Part shown: in pieces, positions 8,241 to 14,708 of the stretch
How positions within the stretch are numbered: the first letter of the stretch is position 1
Layout of the letters: every line of letters begins with the position of its first letter
NCBI RefSeq assembly: GCF_031432425.1
Contig: NZ_JAVKPH010000051.1
Coordinates: 1 to 16,078, forward strand
Direction: 5' to 3'
DNA length: 16,078 bases
Source: Ruixingdingia sedimenti
GTDB lineage: Bacteria; Pseudomonadota; Alphaproteobacteria; Rhodobacterales; Rhodobacteraceae
Program-made: the position numbers and the translations under genes
The notes under the pieces: generated by a model
Told to the model about the DNA's origin: nothing
Database searches by the model: none
The model's input: only the letters and a program-made list of their open reading frames with translations

Positions 8241-8828
8241 TTAGAGTGGCGGCTTCCACACTTGGGGCCGCAGAAGAGCCAGCAACAGGCCGGAAAGGGC
8301 ATAGGGTTCATCCCGCATGACAGGCGATGTGCCATCGGGCTGAACAAGACCAGGCGCCACCAGCGGTCCCTGCGGCGCAAGCGCGCTCCACACTTCCACT
8401 TCATCGAGATTGCAGCACCAGGCAATCACCGCCTCATCCGAAACACCGATCTCGCGCCTCAGCGTGGCCGCGAAATCGGCAACCGCACCGCCGCGCTGCT
8501 GCAGCACCAGAAAGCGCAGGATGGTGGTTTCGGTGGGACCAAGGCCCAGATGCGCCGCGATGGTGGCAAGGCGCGCAAGCGGCTGGTCCGGCGGCTCCGC
8601 CATGCCCTGCAACCGCGCGCCGAGATGATCGCGAAGCACCTGCCAGCCCAGCGGATCGACCCCGGCCCGATACCGCCCCGCCGGAGCGACGTCCGGGACG
8701 GGGCCGAAGATGTCCGGCCGGGCGGCGATCCACCGCGCAAGGATCAGCGCCTCGCCCCGCCCGGCCGGTATGGCATCAACCAGCCGCAGGGCGATGCCGT
8801 GGAGTGTGTATGTGTCTATGGTGTGCAT
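8241..8828 (-). CDS. 195-aa protein homologous to the N-terminal domain of the cluster's AAA+ ATPase
   Basis: This small protein has no ATPase motif. By eye it aligns with the first about 185 residues of the AAA+ ATPase encoded at 10636-12639. The matches are LGLGPTETTILRFLV with FGLSPVETRILAFVA, IAWCCN with LSWFCR, ALAPQGPLVAPGLV with AIRPTGRLVTSGLV, and LSGLLLALL with LSDRLLRALL, in the same order and with similar spacing. It is therefore probably a standalone paralogue of that helical domain, perhaps an adaptor that joins, or competes for, whatever the ATPase N-domain binds (inference). The start is supported by GGAGGG a few bases upstream. A 61-bp gap separates it from the AddB-like gene and 87 bp from the preceding gene. 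Confidence 0.87.
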   Translation of the reverse strand: MHTIDTYTLHGIALRLVDAIPAGRGEALILARWIAARPDIFGPVPDVAPAGRYRAGVDPLGWQVLRDHLGARLQGMAEPPDQPLARLATIAAHLGLGPTETTILRFLVLQQRGGAVADFAATLRREIGVSDEAVIAWCCNLDEVEVWSALAPQGPLVAPGLVQPDGTSPVMRDEPYALSGLLLALLRPQVWKPPL

Positions 8829-8915
8829 CCTGCCCTCCGTGAGTCGGGGGCAGGATGGGGGGTGGGGGTGTCAGATTCGGGCGTATACGCAGCCGACACA
8901 CGAGCCGATCTGATC
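8829..8915. other. G-rich intergenic gap (possible G-quadruplex, plus strand)
   Basis: This 87-bp spacer holds the ribosome binding site of the 195-aa gene and four plus-strand G tracts: 8846-8850, 8857-8862, 8864-8868 and 8879-8881. Loops are 6, 1 and 10 nt, so a three- or four-tract quadruplex could form on the template strand. It lies exactly where GC content changes from the low-GC gene to the high-GC genes. No clear terminator or promoter is visible. Confidence 0.35.
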
Positions 8916-9635
8916 TCACAAGCGCGACGTTATTATTCCAAATGCAGCGGGGTATTCTACGCCCGCCCACTCCTGCAATCTCGTGTTGGTGTTCCGAAAA
9001 ACTGCATACTGTAGACTGCTAACCTCTAAGCGATAGGATTCCAACTTTTCAATCATCGCTGCGTTTTCGGAATATATGGCACGATTTACAGCGTCCTCTT
9101 TTCCAAAACCGTCGCGCAATGATCTATCTTTGCCGCGCTCTATAGAGTTCGCAGCCACACTAGCCGAGAAGAATGCCGCAGCAACGACACTCCATCCATC
9201 TGCTTCCGCTGCTTTCTTACTCTCCTTGGCGAACCTGCGAGACCTATCGATTAGGTTTACAAGTCTTTTCCGTCGGTCAGATCGACCGTCAGCTCTGTAT
9301 GTATAAAGGAAATGATCCTTCTTCGCTTCGATCCATAGCCAAGAATCTTCGACATAAAGTTCCATGTCCAGTCGTCCAACAAAACTTTTTGGGCGGCCTG
9401 GGCGACCAGTAAATTTCTGTTTGTCCACGTTCGGTTCGCAAAGTGCCGGGCAATTGCACTGCCAAGCCGCAGCCGCCAACATCGCTGTGTTTGAGTTCTC
9501 AACATACCAGGCAGGAAGATCGCCGAACTGCGTGACGTAGGTCGCATTCATTGCCGCCCACGCGTTCACGATTTTTTTCCATTCCCCATCGAATGTATTT
9601 ACGACCGTAGTGAAACCCGATAGCTTTCTACTCAT
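8916..9635 (-). CDS. Low-GC protein with PD-(D/E)XK-like motif, putative nuclease
   Basis: This 239-aa protein is not recognised as a named family. The segment GRLDMELYVEDSWLWIEAKK (residues 87-106) has the Asp-x(12)-Glu-x-Lys layout of PD-(D/E)XK nucleases (Asp90, Glu103, Lys105) with hydrophobic strands on both sides, and Glu46 could be the helix-1 acidic residue. Three Cys at 60, 62 and 66 (CNCPALC) are an unusual cluster, possibly metal-binding. A basic, Arg/Lys-rich helix follows at about 117-143. Codon use and base composition are visibly more AT-rich than in all neighbours, suggesting separate acquisition. Its ATG directly follows the TAA of the WYL gene with no gap, which implies translational coupling. 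It may be an exchangeable nuclease effector of the cluster; both the nuclease activity and that role are inferred. Confidence 0.8.
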   Translation of the reverse strand: MSRKLSGFTTVVNTFDGEWKKIVNAWAAMNATYVTQFGDLPAWYVENSNTAMLAAAAWQCNCPALCEPNVDKQKFTGRPGRPKSFVGRLDMELYVEDSWLWIEAKKDHFLYTYRADGRSDRRKRLVNLIDRSRRFAKESKKAAEADGWSVVAAAFFSASVAANSIERGKDRSLRDGFGKEDAVNRAIYSENAAMIEKLESYRLEVSSLQYAVFRNTNTRLQEWAGVEYPAAFGIITSRL

Positions 9636-10586
9636 TTATACCAATCCCGTCTTGACTTGCACATTTACCTCCACCCTATCCCCCCAGCGCGCCAGATACC
9701 ATTCCATTTCTTGTCTCCCGCCGGCCCGAAACCGCACCAGAAGCGAGCCATCCTCCAGCCGCTCCATCGTCTGTTTTGGGTGGAACACATATCCCGCCGC
9801 TTCGTCCGCCACGTCGGGCAGGAAGCGCCATTCGACGTCCTGCGGCTCTTCGCGCCAGATGCCGAAACTCTCCGACAGCCAGTCCTGCAAATCGAAGCCA
9901 TCCGGGCGGGTATAGATATCGGGCTCCAAGGAAACCCGCTCGAATCCGGCCAGGGCGAACAGGCGCAGGGCGTCCTGATATTCGCTCCAGGCCAGAAGAT
10001 ATTGCCGACCCTGCCCGAACAGCATGGCAATCGGGCCGAGGCGGGTATTGCGCGACAGCCGGGCCGTGCCGCGCGCGCGGTGATCGGCAGAGATCATCAC
10101 CCCCGCCAGGATCGCCTCGCGCAGGGCGGACAGGATGTCCGGCGCGATGCGCTCGCGCGGGCCGGGGCGGAAGGCGACGCCATCGGCCATCAACTGGGCC
10201 TCGAGATCGGCGGCCATGGTGCGGCGGCGGTCGGCGCGGAACATGGCCTGCACCTTGACCAGCAGCCGTTCCAGCACCTCGGCGGTCAGTTCGTCCCCCT
10301 CGCGCCGCGCAATCGCCGCCGCGCGGTGGCCGGCGGTCAGTTCGTCCAGCGTCGGTTCGACCATCCTGCCCAAAGACCCCGGCGGGAAGCGCCAGTATTT
10401 GCGGCCCGCCTCGCCGGCGATCTCCTCGATCTGCGGATAGGCGTTGCGGACCGCGTCGCGCATCCGCTCGGCGGTGCGGCGCGAGACCGCGAATGCGCGT
10501 TCGATATCGGCAAGGCAGACCCCCTCGGCCGAGCCCTGCATCATCAGCGCCAGTTTCTGCAGGTCTTCCTGACGGGCGTATCGCAT
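9636..10586 (-). CDS. WYL-domain transcriptional regulator
   Basis: This 316-aa protein starts with a winged-helix/HTH unit (ADIERAFAVSRRTAERMRDAV, about residues 20-45). A middle WYL domain follows (ARGTARLSRNTRLGPIAML then GRQYLLAW, with RQYLLAW standing for the W-Y-L core). The C-terminal WCX-like part carries VRFRAGGRQEMEWYLARWG. WYL regulators such as BrxR and CapW repress defence operons and bind inverted repeats, with the WYL domain sensing a ligand thought to be nucleic-acid related. Here the gene is second in the cluster, 49 bp after the ATPase stop and directly abutting the next gene. GGAGG lies 4 nt before this ATG; an in-frame upstream Met pair near 10629 is less likely because it overlaps the ATPase gene end with a poorer site. 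Candidate operator repeats lie upstream of the ATPase gene. Confidence 0.9.
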   Translation of the reverse strand: MRYARQEDLQKLALMMQGSAEGVCLADIERAFAVSRRTAERMRDAVRNAYPQIEEIAGEAGRKYWRFPPGSLGRMVEPTLDELTAGHRAAAIARREGDELTAEVLERLLVKVQAMFRADRRRTMAADLEAQLMADGVAFRPGPRERIAPDILSALREAILAGVMISADHRARGTARLSRNTRLGPIAMLFGQGRQYLLAWSEYQDALRLFALAGFERVSLEPDIYTRPDGFDLQDWLSESFGIWREEPQDVEWRFLPDVADEAAGYVFHPKQTMERLEDGSLLVRFRAGGRQEMEWYLARWGDRVEVNVQVKTGLV

Positions 10587-10635
10587 AAGTCCTCCGGGCG
10601 GTGCTGCGCCACTTTTGCGGCGCGGCATCATGGCG

Positions 10636-12639
10636 TCAACGGCCAAAGCCGATCGGACGGGCCTCCCCCTCCTTCGCCGTCGCCTCGCGCGCCAGTTCGC
10701 CCAGGATCGCCTGCGCCCCGGTTTCGCCGAGTGCCCGCATCCTGCGGGCGACATTGGCGAAATCACCAGGCGCGAGTCGGTCGAGAAGCGCCAGCCCCGC
10801 CGGCGCGGGGCCGGAGAAATGCGCGGCCCAGGCGAGCGGAAGCTGTTCGGCGCAGAGATGGCCGAAGCGGATGCGGAAGGTGAAGCGGCGCTGCGTGGCG
10901 GGATCGAGCTTTTCGACGAAATTCGTGGTGCAGACGAAGGGCAGCGGGTGGCTTTCCATCCAGGTCAGCATTTCATTGACCTGGGAAACCTCCCAGCTGC
11001 GCTCCGCCTCGTGCCGGTCGGCCAGCAGGCTGTCGGCCTCGTCGAAGATCAGCATGGCGTCTGCCGCGCGCGCCTCGGCGAAGGCGCGGGCGATGTTCTG
11101 CTCGCTCTCGCCGACCCATTTCGAGATGAGGTCCGAGGCCCGCTTCTCGATCACCGGCATCCCGATCACCCGCGCCAGATGCCGCGCCCAGGCGCTCTTT
11201 CCGGTGCCCGCCGGGCCTTCCAGGCAGAAGCTGACCCGCCGGGGCGCATCCGGCGCGGCCAGCCGGACCTCGATCCGGGCGAGGTCCATGTCGGCGTGGG
11301 CGAGGTCCGGATGCCAGGGCACCTCGGAGTGGTGGCGCGGCGCATTGTCCGCACCGCCCTTCGCCAGCCGTGCGGCAGCCTCCAGCACCTGCGACACGAC
11401 CGTCTCGCCCCCCTCGCACAGCCGCGCCATCCGCATCGCGTCGGAGACCAGCGCCGGAGCCTGATCGTGGTGCTCGGCCAGCTGGGGCAGGGCATCCGCC
11501 GCGAGCCCGACGCCGTGCCGCGCCTCCAGCCGCTGCCAGATCCGCGCCCGCACCCGGCCGGAAGGCGGACGCATCAGCGCCGAATAGCTCATCCGCCGCA
11601 GGAAGGCAGGGTCACAGAAGTCCACCCAGTTCGTGGTCCAGATCACCGGAATCGGGTTCGATTCCAGCATCCGGTTCATATGGACCTTCGAGGGCCGGTC
11701 GCGGCCGGAGAAGGGGCTCGCCCCGCCGAGCAGATCCTCCATCTCGTCGAACAGCAGCACGGTATCGGACCGCGCGCCCAGCATCCGGCAGGCCATGCCC
11801 ATCTCTGCCAGCCGTTCGCGGCGCGAGGGTTCGCCGCCCTCGTCATCGTTTTCCCCCACTGCCCGCAGTTCGGCGCCGACCTCGCGCGCCAATACCTTGG
11901 CGAATTCGGTCTTGCCGGTGCCGGGCGGGCCATAGAGCAGGACATTCACTCCCGCCGTCCCGCTGGCCAGCGCATGGGAGATGAGGTCGCGCATCAGCAC
12001 GGCATCGCGCCCCAGACCTTCGAAATCCTGCCATTCGGCCGCAGGCGCGGCCGCGCGCGGAAACATCAGGCCGATCAGATCCCCGATGCCTGCGACATCC
12101 GCCAGCAGCGCGCGGAGGAGGCGGTCGGACAGGTCGAAGGGGATCCGAGTGTAGCGACGCCCTCTTTCCGAATGAACCAGCCCCGAGGTCACCAGCCGGC
12201 CGGTGGGCCGTATCGCCGCGCGGATCGCGGGTTCGGGGGCGCGGCAGAACCAGGACAGCAGCAGCGGGATCGTGACCTCCCTCGTATCCAGTGCCCCGTT
12301 CACCACATGCTCGAACCCGTCGAAAATCCTGTAGAACGCGACGAAGGCCAGGATCCGCGTCTCGACCGGCGAAAGGCCGAAGTGATCGCCCAGAAGGGCG
12401 GCGTTGCGGCCCAGGATCTCGCCCTCGCCCCCACCCGCGGCGGGGACTAGGCTTTGCGCCAGCCTGCGCACCTTGTCCCACCAGATCGCGCCGGGGCGTG
12501 TGCTGGGACGTTCCGGGCATTCGACTTCGGTCAGATATTCCAGCCAGCCCGGCAGTTCCTTCGCCACCCGGCTGGACGGGCCGAAGCGCCCGGCCAGCCG
12601 GGCAATCAGGTCGAGGGTCAGATGTTGTTCGTGGCTCAT
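10636..12639 (-). CDS. Two-domain AAA+ ATPase (p97/SpoVK-like), first gene of cluster
   Basis: This 667-aa protein has a helical N-domain (about 1-190) shared with the 195-aa cluster protein, then two AAA+ modules. D1 shows GPPGTGKTE (Lys243), LLFDEMEDLL (Asp298-Glu299) and IWTTNW (sensor I). D2 shows GPAGTGKSA (Lys481), a pore-loop region SKWVGESEQN, LIFDEADSLL (Asp533-Glu534), CTTNF and TQRRFTFRIRF (arginine-finger region). Both sites look catalytically complete. The D2 GESE pattern is typical of classic AAA unfoldases such as p97, FtsH and SpoVK, so it probably forms a ring that remodels protein or protein-DNA complexes. It is the promoter-proximal gene, with GGAGA 6 nt before the ATG; the in-frame extension upstream to 13170 was rejected because it runs through the promoter region and opposite genes. 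Confidence 0.93.
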   Translation of the reverse strand: MSHEQHLTLDLIARLAGRFGPSSRVAKELPGWLEYLTEVECPERPSTRPGAIWWDKVRRLAQSLVPAAGGGEGEILGRNAALLGDHFGLSPVETRILAFVAFYRIFDGFEHVVNGALDTREVTIPLLLSWFCRAPEPAIRAAIRPTGRLVTSGLVHSERGRRYTRIPFDLSDRLLRALLADVAGIGDLIGLMFPRAAAPAAEWQDFEGLGRDAVLMRDLISHALASGTAGVNVLLYGPPGTGKTEFAKVLAREVGAELRAVGENDDEGGEPSRRERLAEMGMACRMLGARSDTVLLFDEMEDLLGGASPFSGRDRPSKVHMNRMLESNPIPVIWTTNWVDFCDPAFLRRMSYSALMRPPSGRVRARIWQRLEARHGVGLAADALPQLAEHHDQAPALVSDAMRMARLCEGGETVVSQVLEAAARLAKGGADNAPRHHSEVPWHPDLAHADMDLARIEVRLAAPDAPRRVSFCLEGPAGTGKSAWARHLARVIGMPVIEKRASDLISKWVGESEQNIARAFAEARAADAMLIFDEADSLLADRHEAERSWEVSQVNEMLTWMESHPLPFVCTTNFVEKLDPATQRRFTFRIRFGHLCAEQLPLAWAAHFSGPAPAGLALLDRLAPGDFANVARRMRALGETGAQAILGELAREATAKEGEARPIGFGR

Positions 12640-12679
12640 GCTCTGTCTCCATCGGTGGCGGCTGGGATAGCGAGGAGGA

Positions 12680-12710
12680 GCGACAGATACGGACGTATCT
12701 CGAGTGTCGC
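12680..12710. promoter_or_regulatory. Nested inverted repeats upstream of the ATPase gene, candidate WYL operator
   Basis: An inner perfect repeat AGATAC-GGAC-GTATCT (12685-12700) sits inside an outer perfect repeat GCGACA (12680-12685) / TGTCGC (12705-12710). The site lies about 41-71 bp before the ATPase start codon, in the region where the promoter must be. WYL regulators bind such repeats in the promoters they control, so this is a plausible autoregulatory operator. I could not assign a convincing -35/-10 pair. Confidence 0.45.
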
Positions 12711-12748
12711 ACTGATGAGTCTTTGTCGCCGGGACGAGCGCCACACGA

Positions 12749-12767
12749 CCGGATGTGACGCATCCGG
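12749..12767. promoter_or_regulatory. Perfect inverted repeat in the divergent spacer
   Basis: CCGGATG and CATCCGG flank a 5-nt spacer (TGACG). The site is 62 bp upstream of the plus-strand 124-aa gene. It could be an operator for that gene, or a short hairpin that separates the two divergent units. There is no T-run, so a terminator is unlikely. Confidence 0.35.
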
Positions 12768-12828
12768 CAAGAAGGTTGACGAGGCGCTGCGAGTCATCAC
12801 CACTCGCGGCCAGCACAAGGAACAGACA

Positions 12829-13203
12829 ATGCTGGAAATCCCCGAATACCACTCTATGAAAGCCATCGGCTGCACTGGAGCCATGATCGCCGTCTCGGTC
12901 AGCATTGACGGCAACACCCGCATGACGCCGACGATTCAGATGCAGCCGGATGTCGTCGCACGACTCGTTGAGGCCTGCCTTTCCGGATCGATAGATTTCA
13001 TGTCCTTCGACGAACATCCCGAGCGACTGACCGGCATCAGCCTGAACCGCGAGGATAGAATGCCGACTGTCTCCCTGACGGCGCGATCCCTGAGGGAGAA
13101 GGACGGGTTTCCGCAGGATTGGAAGATCGCGGATCCGCGCAACGTCGGTGCCACTCCATGGGATGGGCAAATGAAATGCCCCGACCTTCGCTTGTCATCC
13201 TGA
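12829..13203 (+). CDS. Unrecognised 124-aa protein upstream of the sirtuin remnant
   Basis: I do not recognise this protein. It is small, soluble-looking and has no membrane segment, Cys cluster or nucleotide-binding motif. A region VSVSIDGNTRMTPTIQMQP (about residues 23-41) suggests a beta-rich start, followed by a helix (DVVARLVEACLSG). AAGGAA lies 6 nt before the ATG, supporting this start over longer in-frame versions that run back into the spacer and antisense to the ATPase gene. Its 3' end overlaps the start of the sirtuin reading frame by 28 bases, so the two were probably co-expressed. It is divergent from the large cluster and shares the 189-bp spacer with it. Whether it belongs to the same system is unknown. 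Confidence 0.62.
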   Translation: MLEIPEYHSMKAIGCTGAMIAVSVSIDGNTRMTPTIQMQPDVVARLVEACLSGSIDFMSFDEHPERLTGISLNREDRMPTVSLTARSLREKDGFPQDWKIADPRNVGATPWDGQMKCPDLRLSS

Positions 13204-13557
13204 CCGGCGCCGGAATCTCGGCGGAAAGCGGGCTTGGCACTTTCCGCTCACGCGATGGGATCTGGGCCAAGTATGATCTCAACGAGGTCGCGACGCCGCG
13301 TGCCTTCGCGTCGGATCTCCGAATGGTGCATGATTTCTACAACCTGCGCCGAAAGGTCTGCCTGGAAGCAACACCTCATGCGGGGCATAAGGCGCTCGTC
13401 CGCCTGCAGCGGGAATAGCGCGGCGACTTCCATCTCGTGACCCAGAATGTCGATGATCTGCACGAACGAGGGGGTAGCGAAAATGTCCTGCACATGCATG
13501 GCGAGCTGCTGCGTGCCCGCTGCCATGACTGCGGTCTGCTGTGACCCCCGATAGCTC
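13176..13557 (+). pseudogene. CobB/Sir2-type NAD-dependent protein deacylase, pseudogene
   Basis: The reading frame begins MPRPSLVILTGAGISAESGL, with the Sir2 NAD-binding GAGxSxxSG motif, then FRSRDGIW. After GHKALVRLQRE an in-frame TAG (13416-13418) interrupts it. The same frame then continues with TQNVDDLHERGG, HMHGELLRARC (catalytic His and first zinc Cys) and CHDCG, all conserved sirtuin elements. Homology ends near 13545-13557, where IS sequence begins; the zinc-site second half and C terminus are missing. Sirtuins remove acyl groups from lysines using NAD. This copy has two independent lesions (nonsense codon, 3' loss) and cannot make a complete enzyme. The ATG at 13176 is the most likely start; 13158 is an alternative. 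Confidence 0.88.
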
Positions 13558-13763
13558 GCCATCCCGAACAGCACTTTCATCGTGAGGCAGGTCTGGATGG
13601 CTGCGTCGCTGTAGTCCGCTTGTCGCCCGCGCTTGCCAGTCGGCGCGGCCTTCCACGTCATGGCGGGGTCGAACCAGATCGTCAGAGAGCCGCGGCGCTT
13701 GAGCGCTTGGTTATAGGCGGGCCAGTTCCTGGTCTTGTAGATCGGGGGTGTCGGTCTGCTCAT
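13557..13763 (-). pseudogene. IS5-family transposase fragment (copy 2)
   Basis: About 69 codons from the ATG at 13763, ending at the conserved TMKVLFGMA stretch, are transposase. The frame stays open to 13248 but from about 13557 on it is only antisense to the sirtuin remnant. The catalytic DDE part is absent, so it is inactive. Confidence 0.85.
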
Positions 13764-13826
13764 GCAGTCAAGCTACCACGCTGGATTCACGAGATGAATC
13801 CCTCACGCGATTTGTGCAACAGAGCC
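13557..13826 (-). mobile_element. IS5-family insertion sequence, 5' fragment (copy 2)
   Basis: The end at 13826 has the terminal sequence GGCTCTGTTGCACAAATC (minus strand). About 270 bp are present, identical to the other copies over the shared 196 bp except for the base at 13708 versus copy 1. Element sequence stops near 13557, where sirtuin sequence begins, so the 3' part of the IS and its far end are gone. A simple insertion would leave a complete element; this arrangement needs a deletion or recombination that joined an IS internal point to the sirtuin. The junction is placed to within roughly 10 bp. Confidence 0.85.
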
Positions 13827-14395
13827 GCATCAATGTCGTCACCGCTCAGGGTTCCTCGCTCGCGCAACATCTCGGCGACATTTGAGATTTCTGACCAATA
13901 TTCGTTGATCGCACGGCTCAGGTTTCGCTTGGCTGTATTCAGAAGTTTCTTGCGGGCGGGTATGTTCGGCTCAACATGACACAAAAGGGTGGTGACTTGA
14001 CTGTAGTCGTTCGCGGAGGCCGCAGGATTGAAGCTTGGTGGATGCATTTTGCATTCGGCAAACGGACCAGCTAACACATGCATACAGTAGCCGATGACAG
14101 CTTCTTTGTCACTCTTGTTCAGTGCGGACCTCTTGTTCAGGATTGGATTCATTCGAACCGAGGAAATCGTTAAACACAAAGGGTGACCGTGGGCGGACCT
14201 GTTCTGTATCGCGAGTGGATCATTCATGATAAAATCGGAGTCAATCGAAACCCAGGCGACCTCGTAGCCGGTCAAGCGAGCGATCACAGCGTGACCAGCT
14301 TCGTGAATCGAGGGTTTAAGATTTTCGAGATCGAACCAGTTCAGTTCGGTGTGCATCTCGGGAATCGTCATTGCGAGCGAAATCGGAGTGTTCAT
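13787..14395 (-). CDS. Standalone M41 (FtsH-like) zinc metallopeptidase, C-terminal tail from IS
   Basis: This 202-aa protein has the zinc-binding HEAGH motif at residues 31-35 (SIHEAGHAVIARLTGYEV). HVLAGPFAE (around 106-114) matches the AGRxAE segment of FtsH peptidases, and NDYSQV (Asp130) is a good candidate for the third zinc ligand. The tail ISNVAEMLRERGTLSGDDIDA matches the conserved end of the M41 domain. There is no AAA domain and no membrane segment, so it is a peptidase-only protein. Residues from about 191 on (LLHKSREGFIS) and the stop come from the IS; only a short native tail is lost, so activity may persist. GAGGA lies 5 nt before the ATG. DNA is visibly less GC-rich than the large cluster. 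The substrate and the partner ATPase, if any, are unknown. Confidence 0.85.
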   Translation of the reverse strand: MNTPISLAMTIPEMHTELNWFDLENLKPSIHEAGHAVIARLTGYEVAWVSIDSDFIMNDPLAIQNRSAHGHPLCLTISSVRMNPILNKRSALNKSDKEAVIGYCMHVLAGPFAECKMHPPSFNPAASANDYSQVTTLLCHVEPNIPARKKLLNTAKRNLSRAINEYWSEISNVAEMLRERGTLSGDDIDAALLHKSREGFIS

Positions 14396-14708
14396 TGTCG
14401 TCCTCGCTGGAGCTTATGAAGGGAACCGGAGCGGCAGCCGCTTCGGCAAACCTACTATTAAGCACGATTCGACCACTTGTCGCGCGGCTAATGAGCGGCA
14501 AACTTAGCACGTTTTTGTAATTACTTTCAGATGGTTGCGTCGAGAGGTTTGCAGAAAATTCCGAAACGAGCCAGTTTCTGCTCGATTTGCAAAGTCCATC
14601 TCGTCGATGCAAGGAGGCGAACGGATGACTTCGTCGTCGTCCTATGCCGACAGGAATGCACCCCAATCCATCATCAACTGAAGTTGCGTCGCCACCATGT
14701 CACGACTG
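14396..14708. other. 313-bp region without a recognisable gene
   Basis: This spacer separates the integrase stop from the M41 gene start. It is AT-richer than the rest and has no protein-like reading frame that I trust. The M41 promoter should lie here. A weak pair GCGACA / TAATAG with 17-bp spacing on the minus strand (about 14457-14485) is the best candidate, but it matches consensus poorly. No strong terminator or tRNA was seen. Confidence 0.4.

Noticed and set aside
7036..8244. Plus-strand open frame of 402 codons opposite the AddB-like gene
   Set aside because: Pro/Arg/Ala-rich shadow of a gene with nuclease motifs.
8180..8425. N-terminal extension of the AddB-like protein
   Set aside because: It would overlap most of the 3' part of the 195-aa gene, and the added residues are not protein-like. 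MFYPFL at 8179 is a natural start.
10615..12450. Plus-strand open frame of 611 codons opposite the AAA+ gene
   Set aside because: Antisense to both Walker motifs of a clear ATPase; the composition is typical of a shadow frame.
12640..13170. N-terminal extension of the AAA+ protein beyond 12639
   Set aside because: It runs through the divergent spacer and antisense to the 124-aa gene. A good ribosome binding site precedes the ATG at 12639.
13248..13556. C-terminal half of the open frame continuing from the transposase fragment
   Set aside because: It is antisense to the sirtuin remnant; the frame is open by chance past the IS junction.
13176..13557. Sirtuin as a Sir2 defence effector (ThsA/DSR-like)
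   Set aside because: The sequence begins with a short CobB-like NAD-binding motif and has the zinc Cys region of deacylases; it is also inactivated.
14316..14666. Minus-strand open frame of 116 codons between integrase and M41 genes
   Set aside because: It overlaps the M41 start in another frame, has no ribosome binding site I trust, and its composition is not protein-like.
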